Assembly: GCF_050624435.1 (NCBI RefSeq)
Contig: NC_134535.1
Location: forward strand, 124,111,731 to 124,175,730
Direction: 5' to 3'
Source of the DNA: Tenrec ecaudatus
Taxonomy: Eukaryota > Chordata > Mammalia > Afrosoricida > Tenrecidae
Length of the DNA stretch: 64,000 bases
In this document: piece after piece, positions 22,763 to 35,062 of the stretch
Numbering within the stretch: the stretch's first letter is position 1
Layout of the letters: every line of letters begins with the position of its first letter
Program-made: the position numbers and the translations under genes
Notes under the pieces: generated by a model
The model's database searches: none
The model's input: the letters and a program-made list of their open reading frames with translations, nothing else
Told to the model about the DNA's origin: nothing

Positions 22763-24062
22763 TTTTAAAAATCATTTTATTGGGGGCTCGTACAACTCTT
22801 ATCCCAATCCATACATCCATACATTATGTCAAGCACATTTGTACAATTGTTGCCATCATCATTCTTAAAACATTTGCTTTCTACTTGAGCCCTTGGTATC
22901 AGCTCCTTATTTTCCCCTCCCTCTCCACACCCCCTTCCTCATGAACCCTTAGCTTTCTTCACCACATTTGTTTTTGCACCTGCTTTGTCTTCAGTGATCA
23001 TGTCGTGAAGGTGAGCATCATGGAAGGCCAGTTTAATAGAACAAAGTGTTCTTGCATTGAGAGAGTACTTGAGTGGAGGCTCAATGTCCATCTGCTACCT
23101 TAATACTAAACATATAATATATGCACATAGATCTATTTCCCCATTATCATTATAAATATATTTATATGTGTACATGCTTATATTTGGACCTCTATAAATG
23201 CCCTTTACTTCCTAGTTCTTTCCTCTATTTCCTTTTATTTTCCTCTTGTCCCACCATCATGCTCAGCCTTCTTTTGGGTTTCAGTAATTTCTCTCAGTTA
23301 CATTGCCCTTCATCAAGCCCTACCAGGCCTCTTGCACCCTCCTTGCCACCGATTTTGGATCACTTATTGTTCCCTTGTCCCTGGGTTTGTTAACACCACT
23401 TCCTATCCTCCCCCTCTCCCATCTCCCCACCCCCCCAACCATTGGTCCCATTGTTTTCTCCTCCAGATTGTTTATCCTGCCTATCTTATCTAGATAGACC
23501 TGCAGAGATAATAATATGCACAAAAATATGGGTGAAGGGAGATGTCGGAGAGTGTAAAATATGACAAAATAATAATAATTTATAAACTATCAAGGGTTCA
23601 TGAGGGAAGGGGGAGCAGGGAGGGAGGGGAAAATGAGGAACTGATACCAAGGGCTCAAGTAGAAAGCAAATGTTTTTAGAATGATGATGGCAACAAATGT
23701 ACAAATGTACATGACACATTGACTATATGTATGGATTGTGATAAGTGTTGTATGAGCCCCAATAAAATGATTTAAAAAAATAATAATAAAATAAAGAAAA
23801 TGAAAAAAATGCACAAAAACAAGACAGCAAATTAAATCAACAAAGGAAACAAAACAGCAACAACAAAACCAATGATACAAAAAAAGAAAAGCTTGTAAAT
23901 CGTTCAAGATCTGTTTGTTGACCTTTAGAAGTGCTTTCCAGTCAAGTCTGCTGGGGTGCCCTGCCCTGACCCCCAAATCTATTTTTGGTACTCCCTCGGC
24001 ACTTCCTTGCTCTGCTCCCCTTGCTGTTCTTTGCACGCCCTTAGTCTTTTGCCTCCATATGG
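22763..24062 (-). mobile_element. L1 3'UTR copy with internal deletion, interrupted
   Basis: This minus-sense copy runs 22763-23526 and 23820-24062. At about 22949 it jumps from the region after CATGAACCCTT straight to AGCTTTCTTCACC, losing most of the middle of the 3'UTR. A shorter copy in the opposite orientation is inserted at 23527. Confidence 0.8.
23527..23808 (+). mobile_element. Nested L1 3'UTR copy, opposite orientation
   Basis: The terminal 0.25 kb of the L1 3'UTR with an A-rich tail, flanked by ATGCACAAAAA at 23516-23526 and 23809-23819. It is inserted inside another copy of the same family. Confidence 0.88.
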
Positions 24063-24220
24063 TGGGGTTCCTCCTTGATCTTGTTCTTCCCCCATTGATC
24101 TTTGTTTCCATTCTATTCCCCCCAGAATTTTAATATATTTTGTGCTCATATTGACTACCTTATCATTTCCCTCTAACCAAAAACATGTACACAAAATCTA
24201 ATTTTGAAAAATCACTGTCA

Positions 24221-24390
24221 AAAATGAGGAGCTGATATCAAGGGCTCAAGTAGAAAGAAAATACTTTGAAAATGATGACGGCAACATATGTACAAATGTG
24301 CTTGACACGAAGGATGGATGGATTGTGATAATAGTTGTATGAGCCCCCAATAAAATGATTTATTTAAAAAAGAGTCAAAAAAAAGAAAAG
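24221..24390 (+). mobile_element. Short L1 3'UTR copy
   Basis: The last ~0.15 kb of the family plus tail, flanked by AAAAATCACTGTCA (24207-24220) and AAAAATTACTGTCA (24391-24404). Confidence 0.87.
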
Positions 24391-24879
24391 AAAAATTACT
24401 GTCACCTAAATCTCTAAGTGACTTGAAAATGCATTTCAGCAAAAGAAAAAGAAAGAAAATGCATTTCAGTTTGAGCTATTGCTACGAATATTGCATAATA
24501 TAACAACCACACATATTAAAAAAACAACGCACATTTTAATCAATCAATATTACACTAAAAAGGAAATATATTTCTTAATTAAATGGGTGGGACTGTCTTT
24601 CCCACCACCCCGTTAAAATTAGCTCATAAAGTTAATTAGTACTATCACCTGAATGGAAGAGGGATGAGCATTAAGTGTATTACTATTTTTGTTTGTAGAT
24701 ATAAATATTTCATATAAAGAAATGGAAAGGGTTTAATTTTAGTAATGCCACTCAATTGGTAAAACTACTTCCGTGGTAAATGTTGAAAATTGGATAGAGT
24801 TTTATTGATAGAGAACGTGAAAGAGCTGGTTTGTAGTTAATCAAAGCACTAGAAATATAAAAACATAATTATAAATTTA

Positions 24880-25165
24880 TTGCTGCTGTTGCTAGGCGCC
24901 TTTGAATTGGTGCTGACTCACAGTGACCTCATGTCGAACTAAATGAAACAATGCTCAGTCCTGTGCCATCCCTATGCCATCCCTGCCATTGTTCTCTGAG
25001 CCCATTGGTAGAACCAAGGTGGCAACCCATCTCGTCACAGGTCTTCTGTGTCTGCCCCTCTACCTGACCATGCATGATGTCCTTCTCCAGGGACTGTCTG
25101 TCCTGAAAACATAGCCAAAGTGTATAAAATGAAGTTTTGTCATCCCTGCCTCTAAGAACCAAGAC
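24880..25165 (-). mobile_element. RTE 3' fragment
   Basis: Runs from TGCTGTTGCTAGGCGCC to CATCCCTGCCTCTAAG and matches the last ~280 bp of RTE. Confidence 0.75.
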
Positions 25166-25461
25166 TTAGTTTGTTAAAAATTCCCTTGCAGTAAAAATTC
25201 CTTTTAAGCTCCATCAGTAGGGGTATTCTAACTCAGGAAGGCAGTCATTAAGATAAGTAGTGAGGCAAGAAGCTTCCCCAATCCAGAGGCTTCAGGGGAG
25301 GGTGGTCTAATGACCCCTGGAGAAATGTACTTATAGATAATTTCCTATGATTGTTACAAAGCCTACCTTTTTGTGATATTGCTTAGAGCATCAATTGTAT
25401 CCTGTGATCATTGTAAAACCGGCTTTTTTTTCTACATAGTTTAAGGTATATAACTTTCTTG

Positions 25462-25670
25462 ATTTTCTTTTTTTTTTTTCGTAATCCAAGTGAATTTAAT
25501 GAGAGTTAAAAGAAGCTTTAGGTTTTACGCGGCACCCATAGGATTTCTTTTGACCTTGCGGCCTGGCAGAGACTGCTCAGGGTCATGCAAAGATCTCTCT
25601 CCCAAGTTTCCCCCGAAAGCAGGTGACCAGACAAACCAAGTTCCTCTCCCTCTCTATTCCTGCCTTTTTT
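25462..25670 (-). mobile_element. LTR fragment, possible relative of 19631-19878
   Basis: TAATCCAAGTGAATTT and AAAAGAAGCTTTAGGTTTTAC resemble GATCCAAGTGGGTTT and AAAAGAAGTTTCGGGTTTTAC of the 19.6-kb element in the same order. The rest is unassigned. Confidence 0.35.
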
Positions 25671-25671
25671 T

Positions 25672-27056
25672 CCTTTTTTTACATTTTATTAGGGACTCAT
25701 ACAACTCTTATCACAATCCATACATATATTGTATAAAGCACATCCATACATTCCCTGCCCCAATCATTCTCAAGGCATTTGCTCTCCACTTAAGCCCTTT
25801 GCATCAGGTCCTCTTTTTTTCCCCCTCCCTCCCCTTTCCCCCCTCCCTCATGTGCCCTTGGTAATTTATACATCGTTATTTTGTCATATCTTGCCCTATC
25901 CGGATTCTCCCTTCCCCCCTTCTCTGCTGTCCCTCTCCCAGGGAAGAGGTCACGTGGATCCTTGTAATCAGTTCCCCCTTTTCAACCCACTCACCCTCCA
26001 CTCTCCCAGCATCGTCCCTCACACCCTTGGTCCTGAAGGTATCATCCACCCTGGATTCCCTGTACCTCCAGCCCTCATATGTACCAGTGTACAGCCTCTG
26101 TCCTATCCAGCCCTGCAAGGTAGAATTCGGATCATGGTAGTTGGGGGGATGAAGCATCCAGGATCTGGGGGAAAGCTGTGTTCTTCATCGGTACTACCTC
26201 GCACCCTAATTAACCCATCTCCTCTCCTAAACCCCTCTATGAGGGGATCTCCATTGGCCGACACTTGGGCCTTGGGTCTCCACTCTGCACTTCCCCCTTC
26301 ATTTAATATGGTATATATATACATATACACATATACACATATACACACATATACACATACATACACACACTTATATCTTTTTGTTGTTGTTGCATGATGC
26401 CTTATACCTGGTACCTTGGCACCTCGTGATCGCACTGGCCGGTGTGCTTCTTCCATGTGGGCTTTTTTGCTTCTGAGCTAGAATGCCGCTTGTTCACCTT
26501 CAAGCCTTTAAGACCCCAGACACTATCTCTTTTGATAGCCGGGCACCATCAGCTTTTTCACCACATTTGCTTATGCACCCATTTGTCTTCAGCGATCCTA
26601 TCATGGAGGTGTGCAGTCAATGATATGATTTTTTGTTCTTTGATGCCTGGTAACTGATCCCTTCGGGACCCACTCGATCACACAGGCTGGTGTGTTCTTC
26701 CATGTGGACTTTGTTGCTTCTGAGCTAGATGGCCGCTTGTTTATCTTCAAGCCTTTAAGACCCCAGTCACTATCTCTTTTGATAGCCGGGCACCATCAGC
26801 TTTCTTCACCACATTTACTTGTTCACCCACTTTGGCTCCAGCCGTTGTGTCAGGAGAGTGAGCATCATAGAGTTCCGATTTAATAAAAGAAGGTATTCAT
26901 GCATTGAGGGAGTGTTTGAGTAGAGGCCCAAGGTCCTTCCGCCACCTTAATACTTGACCTATAAATATAGACACATAGATCTATTTCCCCATCCTCCTAT
27001 ATATATTTGCATGTACATGTCTTTGTCTAGACCTCCATGAATGCCCTTTGACTCCA
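25672..27056 (-). mobile_element. L1 3'UTR copy with duplicated module
   Basis: A 1.38-kb 5'-truncated copy with its tail at the left. It carries two modules (about 26396-26639 and 26640-26880). A TA/CA microsatellite at 26308-26370 has grown within it. Confidence 0.85.
26308..26372. repeat. Compound TA/CA microsatellite
   Basis: Irregular TATACACATA units replace the normal L1 3'UTR sequence at this point. Confidence 0.85.
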
Positions 27057-27068
27057 TTTTGAGATAGT

Positions 27069-27279
27069 AAGGAGTCTTGGTGGTATAATGGAATACTCAT
27101 TGATTTGGCCGCTAACCACAAGGTCAGTAGTTTGAATCCATCAGTTACTCTGTGGGAGTAAGATGTGGCTTTCCACTCCCATGAAGAGTTACCATCTCAG
27201 AAACCCACAGAGGCAGTCCTACCCTGTCCTATAGGGTAGTTGGAGTTGACTTGATGGCAGCGAGGGCTTGTTTGTTTTT
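27069..27279 (+). repeat. AfroSINE
   Basis: AGGAGTCTTGGTGGTATAATG, CAGAAACCCACAGAGGC and CCCTGTCCTATAGGGTAG. It abuts the 5' end of an L1 3'UTR copy. Confidence 0.88.
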
Positions 27280-27941
27280 TCTGAGATAGCAAATCTCACT
27301 GTTTCCTTTTGTTTCAAGCTTGTAGAAATAATCTTTTCTTAAATCAATCTAGTCTCTGCTTTTGGCCGAAACAGTGACAGCCAACCCCTGACCCTTGTCT
27401 CCTAGCATCACTATCACTAAAATTGGTTTGTAATAATCTCTCAGGCACTGGTGGCTCAGTATCAGAATTCTCATCTTCCTTGCTGGAGAGTCAGGTTCAA
27501 TTCCCAGCCAATGCCTTTTGTGCACATTTGCCATCCCATCTGTCAGTGGTGGCTTGCATGTTGCCATGATACTGAATAAATGCTTCTCATGGTTTCTTCC
27601 AGACTGAAATAGATTAAGAAAAAAGGCCTGGAGACCTGCTTCGACAAACCTAATGAAATAACAGATTTGCACCCAGAGTGCATTGCTCCACTTAAAAAAC
27701 TCTACGTGAGACCAAGAAGCCAAGAATTACATCAGAGCAAAGATGGAAATGCCGGGGCGGGGCAGGGTTGCAACACAGGGAAACTAGAAGGCTGGAAATA
27801 GAACAACCAGAACACAATTAAAGGGACTTGACACATTGCAGAAAATGTAACTCCCATCACTGAGGAATTTATGTAGCAATTATGAAATGGTAACTTAATT
27901 GGCCATGGAAGCCATCACCTAACAATAAAATATTGTTTTGC

Positions 27942-30550
27942 TATCCTCTGAAGTGCATTCTTTTGAGGGGTGAGGGGTGTCCACAGAGTCAGGATTGGGG
28001 CCAGCCCCACAGACCTCTCTGTGGGTTGCCTGGGACATGCTGGTATGTTGTATTCCTATCTTGGCACATAGCATTGAAACCTGGTCTCTCTCCTCCTCCT
28101 CCTGTGGAGATATAAACAATACCCGCCCCTTGGGTGGATTAGTGCCCTGTTCCCCCCCCCCAAAGTCTTTTTAAAATTTTTCTCTTTCTTTCCCCCTCTT
28201 ATATAGTTAGCTGCCATATGTATCCCTGGATTAGGTTTGCCTCTGCCATACTTACTGGACTTCACCCTAGGTATGTATGTATATAGTAACTTTTCCCCTA
28301 TGCCCCACTTTTTTTAAAGCTTATCTCAGTGGACTCATGTTGTACTTGTCCTTTTGTGCTTGACACTTCACTTAGCATGAGTTCCTCTAGTTCTTCCCAT
28401 CTGGCAATGTGCTTCATGCGTTCATCACTGCATTGTAGAGATGTGTAGTACTCCATTGTATGTCTGTACCACAGTTTTTTGATCCATTCATCTGTTGATG
28501 GAAATTTGGGTTGTTTCCAACTCCTTGCTATTGTGAACTGTGCCGCGATGAACACTGGAGCACAGATGTCTGGCTGTGGTTTGTTTCTTGCCTCTTCTTG
28601 GTGTATGCCCAGTAAAGTTTGTGGAGATGGACGTGTCCGATTAGAGCCCACAGGGGCAATGCAAAGGGATGGAGAGGGAGGAGAGGACATCCTGGCCCAC
28701 CAGAGGACGATGTTCCTGCCCAGAGCAGACAATACACGGGGAGGATCATAGGGCCGGCCCCACCATGGGACACGGCGTCCCTCACTGAACCATGACGCTG
28801 CGGGGACAGCACTGGAGACACAGTGTGAGAATAGTGCACAGCCTGGGCCCCTTGGGCTGGGTCGAGGTACTGAGGGCATGCAGCAGAGCAGCAGGGGGAG
28901 CAGAGTGATGGAAACCCCGGGGAATAAAAAAAATAGACTTTGGAGACAGTATGTGGCACCCCATCAGACTCGACTGGAAAACATTTGTAAAGACCAACAA
29001 ACAGACCTTGAACTATTTATAGACTTTTCCATTTTTGTCAGTGGCTTTCTTTTTGTTATTGTTATTTTGTTCTTGCTTTCTGCTGTTGTTATTGTTGTAT
29101 TGGTTGTGACTTCCCTTGTTGTTTTATTTGGCTTTGCCTGGTTTTTGCACTTATTAATGTATCTGCATGTCTACCTAGAGAAGATGGCGGGATAAACAGT
29201 TTGGAGATGAAAAGAGACGAACCAATGGTTCCAAGAGTATACGGGAAAAGGGGAAGTGGGAGAAAGGAAGCAGGGGGGGAGGGGTTGGAGAGAGGGAAGA
29301 CCAACCCAGGGACAAGGGAACAACAAGTGAACTAAAATCAATGGAAGGAAGGTTGTAGGATGCCTAGTAGGGTTCAATCAAGGGCAGCGTAGCAGTGAGG
29401 AAGGCCACACATAAATGATGAATGGTGGGAAAAGAGGAAAGTAAAAGGAAATAGAGGGAAGACCCAGGAGGCAAAGGACATTTATGGAGGCCTAAATACA
29501 GGTATGTACATATGTAAATATATAAATAATGAGAGGGGAATAGAATTGTGTACTCATATCTATATGTTAATAATTAAGGTTGCAGATTCTTAACATATTT
29601 ATATGTTAAGAATCAAGTACTCTCTTAACACAAGAACACTTTGTTCTAACAATCCGGCATTCTGTGATGCTCACCTTCCCAACACGATCGCTGAAGACAA
29701 AGCAGGTGCATAAGCAAATGTTGTGAAGAAAGCTGATGGTGCCTGCCTATCAAAAGGTATAGCCTCTGGGATCTTAAAGACTTGAAAATAAACAAGCGGC
29801 CATCTAGCTGAGAAACAACAAAGCCCACCAGCCTGTGTGATCACGAGATGCCGATGGGATTGGTATCAGGCACCTAAGACCCAGAATAAAACCATACCCA
29901 AGAAGAATGGGGGGTGGGTGGGCTTGGAGTGGAAACTCAATGCCAACCTGTAGACAATTGGACATCCCCTCACAGAAAAGTCATAGAGAAGAGATGAGCC
30001 AGTCAGGGTGCAGTATAGCACCGAAGAGGCACACAACTTTCCTCTAGCTCCTTGGTGCTTCTTCCCCCCCCCCTCACTATCATGACCTCAATTCTGCCTT
30101 ATAAATCAGATTAGACCAGAGCATGCACACTGCTACAGACAAGAGTCCACAACACAGGGAATCCAGGAGAGATAAACCCCCAGGGCCAACAAGGAGAATA
30201 GAGATATCAGGAGAATTAGGGGAGGGTTGGGGGAGAAAGGGGGAATCGATCACAAGGATCAACTAGCACCCTCTCCCAGGGGAACGAATAATGGAAAAGT
30301 GGGTGAGGGGTGATGGAGGATGATGTAAGATATGGAAAAAATAACCTATAACTTATCAAATGTTCACAAAGGAGGGAGGGAGAGGAGGGAGGGGGAAGAA
30401 TTGGGGAGCTGATACCAGGGGCTCAAGTGGGAAGAGAATGCTTTGAAAATTATGATGGTGGCATATGTGCAAATGTGCTTGACACATTGGAGGAATGTAT
30501 GGATTGTGATGAGATGTAAGAGCCTCTAATAAAAGTATTTAAAAATATAT
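27942..30550 (+). mobile_element. Twin-primed L1 insertion: inverted ORF2 end plus 3'UTR
   Basis: From about 28621 to 30545 the copy is in + orientation with its tail at 30545. From about 27942 to 28620 it is inverted and contains, on the minus strand, the L1 ORF2 C-terminus (about 28296-28622; TLLGIHQEEA, PVFIAAQFTIARSWKQPK, TDEWIKKLWYRHTMEYYTS, ELMLSEVSS) followed by the start of the 3'UTR. The two halves would abut in the source element with about 20 bp missing. The flanks AATATTGTTTTGC (27929-27941) and AATATTTTGC (30551-30560) are a plausible, slightly decayed target duplication. Confidence 0.85.
28296..28622 (-). pseudogene. L1 ORF2 C-terminal fragment
   Basis: About 107 residues of the L1 reverse-transcriptase protein end, open to its own stop. 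Landmarks are FIAAQFTIARSWKQPKFPST and DEWIKKLWYRHTMEYY. It is an inverted part of the insertion at 27942-30550. No enzymatic domain is present. Confidence 0.92.
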
Positions 30551-30634
30551 AATATTTTGCAAAATAAAGAAAATCATATAGATCACAATGATCTGATCTA
30601 CAACTGGTTCTGGGGACTGCTTAGAACCAGGCAG

Positions 30635-30975
30635 TTCCAATGTGCACATGGTCATTCTGGGTAGGATGGACACGGTGTGACAAGGGAAGCAGAGAGAGAT
30701 TGGAAGATGTCACACTGATGCTGAGTTGAACATAGAAGCAGGAGCCTGGAAGCAAGAAATGCAAGGAATGCAGGCCTGGAAGATGGAAAAAGCAAGAAGG
30801 CAGATTCTGTCAGCGCGCCTCCAGAGGGAGTGTGACTGCCAACATCGTGGTTCCAGCACAGCAAAACCCACTCTGGCTTCTGACCTGCAGAACTGTAAAG
30901 GACTAAGGCTGTAAAACAATAAATTATGCTGTGCTAATGTGTTGCAGCTGCACTAGGAAATGAATACACCCATGT
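30635..30975 (+). mobile_element. MLT1-like LTR (ERVL-MaLR)
   Basis: CTGGCTTCTGACCTGCAGAAC, GTAAAACAATAAATTATGC and a CACTAGGAAATGAATACA end are typical of ancient mammalian MLT1 LTRs. It is heavily diverged with no visible duplication. Confidence 0.6.
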
Positions 30976-30999
30976 TCGCCTGGGTCTTTTTATACCTCC

Positions 31000-32505
31000 A
31001 GGGGGGACCCACATCTGTTTGGTACAGACAACGCAGAAGCCACTGCCACGTTTGTAGATCAACAGTTTCTGACTTAAAATGTGTTTTTTAAACACAGAGG
31101 AACCTAGGATACCTTATCTTTTCTTTCCTGTCCTCGCCACCTTCTGCCCATCCCAGACAGGCTCATTGCTGTGGCAATGTCAGCTCCTCTGTGAGATTGC
31201 AAACCTGGCCCGTGTCTGTAGCTCCCCGGGGCCCCATGCAGATTGTGGAGGCCATGTTCATGAATTCTGTTCCTCAGCTCTCAGTTTTCTCACTTTTTCA
31301 GTTACAAACAGACTAGATGGTTTCTACAAACCCTTCCAATCCTGGAAAACAAATGAAAAACCCTGATAATGCCACCTTCTGCCAGTGGCAGGCAACTCTA
31401 GAGAGGTGTCCAGGACCAAAAGAGAGACTCTTGCTTGTAGTTGCCTGAAATACCAAATAAGTGCCGTGTGGTGCTCCTGAGGCCCACCAGCTCGCAAGGC
31501 TTGTACTGACGACCGTCTGTCGCAGGAGAGATTGATTTTTACTGAGTTTCCCATGTATTTTGTCTCTTTACCTGCGGCATGTGTTAATGGGCACGCACTA
31601 CTTTTACTTGGCATCATTATAAGCTGGTTTTGAAACCATTCAGGAGGACACCACCAGCTGGTTGGATTACCGTCCATTCCTTTGGGGTGACTGTCAACAG
31701 GGGAGAGGTTCCAATTCGTCCCAGTTTGGGCTGCTGAGGGCCAGACAGCAACACAGAGCGTAGCTCCATCAGGTGCACGCTTCTGGAGGGTTTGCCTTGC
31801 CATTGTCTGCGAGTGCTTCCAACTTAGACTTGGGGTGTGGGGGGGATGTGGGTGGAAGAGGGGCGAGGCTAAGGAAGCATCAGAATGCAGCTGCTCTCTG
31901 GATGGACTCTTGGGTATCGTGACTTTCAAACTCAGAAATGCACTGGTGTCCTATTCAGAATATTCAGAACACAGGCCACGGGATGCACAGAGCCCGCAGC
32001 CAGACCCTGAAAGTGAGACAGTGGCGAAAAGATAACATCAGTTCCAGAGAAGGCTAAACTCTATCCTCTGCCTGCACGATTCCTCCTGCACCTCTCCCTT
32101 CTTTCTCTATGTCATTCCCACTTATTCTTCAGCTTGCAATTCAAGCCTCACTTCTGGGAATTCCTACTTCATTTCTAAACCGAAGTCTGGCCTGGTTTCA
32201 ATATTCTCATAGCTCCTTGTCCTTCACGGCATTCATCCCGTTCACAACTATGTGACCTATCTTACTCACAAGCTCCACCCCCCAGGACGGTAGAGAGCAT
32301 GGCTGTCATGTTCATCCTGTGCCTAGCACAGTACCTGGTATTCAGTAAGCACCTAACATCTGAATATAATGAAGGCGCTCCTGCGACCCCCATGTCATCC
32401 CGGTTTCCTTCAGATTTCAGTGCTTATGGATGCATTAGAGCTTAAATTCTTAGCACTTGGTTTGCAGAAAGCTATGATATTCCCCCCATTCCCACAAGTC
32501 TTTTT
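31000..32505. other. Unassigned, apparently unique intergenic DNA
   Basis: No repeat was recognised. It contains the longest open frame of the window (31324-31929, minus, 201 codons), which shows no domain, no splice context and ordinary composition. It could include old regulatory DNA. Confidence 0.4.
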
Positions 32506-32509
32506 ATTT

Positions 32510-33035
32510 TTTAAGCCATGAGTTAGTTTATTGGGCCAACCTGGCTGATAAACACATATGGGGTTAATCGAAGGACGGAGAGATAAATGACTCGGTGAGC
32601 CTCGCCTTTTGAGTTCTTGGGTCTCTTGCTTTCTGATAGTTGGACTAGGGTGCAGCTGCCTTAGTCAATTTTCTGGTTCAGCTGGCAAGGCTCACTTCCT
32701 GCAAGACATCCCTGAGGAGAAGCCACATGGACCTATCCGATGCAGCCCTGGATGCTAGAGCAGCTGTGTGGAGACCCCTGCCAGGGCTGATATGCTTACA
32801 CATTCACTGATTCGGCTTTCCTCTTGCAGTCGGCATCATTGCATCTGTTTTGTGAGACAGAGGAAGACTTTGTGGATTGGTGTCGGACTTATGGGCTAAT
32901 GTTGGACTTGTGGGCTTGGACAGCACTGGGTTGGGATGTTTTCTTGATGCGCACTTACCCTTTATATAAAACTCTCTTATACATGAATTTCTGTGGATTT
33001 GTTTTTCTAAAATACCCGGACTAACTCAAGCCAAG
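32510..33035 (+). mobile_element. LTR related to the 3763-4307 element
   Basis: Shares GTGGAGACCCCTGCCAG, GGACTTATGGGCTAATGTTGG and CTGGGTTGGGATGTTTTC, ending near GACTAACTC. A TATATAAAA box lies at about 32961. The ends are eroded. Confidence 0.7.
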
Positions 33036-33400
33036 TACATTTAAAATTTTCTGCTGCATACGAAACAGCCTGCTTTAAATTCTTTCTTCTCATAGTGCTT
33101 CAGTGCTCAAAACTCTAGATCTTTTGTGCTTTGTCACATTTCAAGGCTGTTTTACTAGCCACAGATTTTTAAAAAGTACAGCTGCATCTTCAAATTTCTT
33201 TAACAGCAAAGAAAATCAAGGACATCCAGGTCCCAGGGCACATGGTTCCCCTCCCTGTCACAATTTTCCTCCACTGGATATCACCAATCTCAGTTAGCCT
33301 GGGATTTTCAGCACAGCTGTGTCGAGAACACAGTAGTCCAGGATGACCTGGCTTGACTGCTCCTCAATAACTGAGGTTGGAGCCCAGGCACAATATTTTT

Positions 33401-34268
33401 TTAAATCATTTTATTGGGGGCTCGTACAACTCTTAACACAATCCATCCATCCATACATTATCTCAAGCACATTTGTACATATGTTGTCCTCATCATGCTC
33501 AAAACATTTTCTTTCTACTTCAGCCCTTGTTATCAGCTCCTCATTTCCCCCCTCCCTCCCCACCCCCACCTCCCACATGAACCCTTAATAATTTACAAAT
33601 TATTATTATTTTCTCATGTCTTTCACTGTCTGATGTCTCCCACCACCCCCTTGTCTGTTGTCCATCCCTCTGGGAGGGGGTTATAGGTAGGTCATTGTGA
33701 TCAGTTCCCTCTTTCTTCCCCCATCTTCCCCTTCCCATCCTGGTATGGCTACTCTCAATATTGGTCCTGAATTCCCTGTGTTTCTAGCTCTTATCTCTAC
33801 CCATGTACATGCTCTGGTCTAGCCTGAATTGTAAGGTAGAATTAGGGTCATGATAATGAGAGGGAGGAAGCCTTAAAGAACCAGAAGGAAGCTGTATGTT
33901 TCATTGGTGCTACACTGCATCCTTACTGGTCCATCTTCTCCCCATGACCCTTCTGTAAAGAGGATGTCCAATCACTTATAGATTGGCTTTGGGCCTCCAT
34001 TCTGCACTCCCCACCTCATTCACATTATGATTTTTTGCTCTGGGTCTTTGATGCCTGATACCTGATCCCATCGACACCTCATGATCACACAGGCTGGTGT
34101 GCTTCTTCCATGTGGGCTTTGTTGTTTCTCAGCTAGGTGGCTGCTTGTTTATCTTCAAGCCTTTGAGACCCCAGATGCTATATCTTTTGATAGCTGGGCA
34201 CCATCAGCTTTCTTCACCACATTTGCTTATGCACCTGCTTTGTCTTCAAGAAGGTGAGCATCTCAGAG
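33401..34268 (-). mobile_element. L1 3'UTR copy
   Basis: A 0.87-kb 5'-truncated copy flanked by perfect CAGGCACAATATTTTT duplications at 33385-33400 and 34269-34284. It has a single module. Confidence 0.92.
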
Positions 34269-34869
34269 CAGGCACAATATTTTTAAGGACACTTGGTTCA
34301 AATGTTTCAGCTTCCCGCACAAGGTGGCTCTTACTGTGTGTTTCACTTTAGTCCTGATTGAGCTTCAGGCCAGTGAAGCAGAGCACTGCCAACAGCTTTG
34401 TGATGTACTACTGACCTGGTTTTGGCAAGGTACTTCCCCCCGCCCTCATTGTGCTTACTGCCCATGCAATTCATCTTCAGCATTGCTGCTGGCTTTGGAA
34501 AGCATGCCAATTTCAATAATGACTATATAATGACCCGATAAGGGAATATCTTTTCCTGAAATGTTGTGGATCGATTACAGCAAATCAAACGGCAACCATC
34601 AAGGAAAAACTCCCTCTGGGCTCCTTGTGGAAAGCCACAGAAAGCTCGGATTTACAGTGGATGTCCAACTCCATGTTGAATCCTGACACACATTCAGCCT
34701 TCCTTGAGTTCACTCTCCTTATTAACTGGCAATGTAAAGAGCTTTGTCACCAAGCAGAGTCTGTTTAAAAGTGACATTCTAAGACTCTCCTAGGTAACCC
34801 TGAGAAGGATAGTCTCACACTCTTGAAGTTGCCTAGGCTTGCTCTTAATGGGGTAATAGGGCCCCATGT

Positions 34870-35062
34870 CATGGTTAAGTGCCATCGAATCAGTTTTGAC
34901 TCATAGTGATCCTGTGTACAACAGAATGCAACACATCCTTGTCCTATGCCATCCTCACAATTGTTCTAATGTCTCAACCCATTGTTGTAGCCACTGTGCC
35001 AATCCATATCATCAAAGGCCTCCTCTTTTTCATTGCCCTTGTATATTACCAAGCACGATACC
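34870..35062 (-). mobile_element. RTE 3' fragment
   Basis: Contains GTTAAGTGCCATCGAATCAG, TGTGTACAACAGAATGC and TTACCAAGCACGATA. The match stops at about 35062; the following 180 bp is unrelated. Confidence 0.75.

Noticed and set aside
28528-28959. 143-codon minus-strand frame upstream of the L1 ORF2 fragment
   Set aside because: It crosses the twin-priming junction and reads 3'UTR antisense, not protein.
31324-31929. 201-codon open frame, minus strand
   Set aside because: No domain, signal or splice context; low homology expectation and no conserved motif. Treated as chance.
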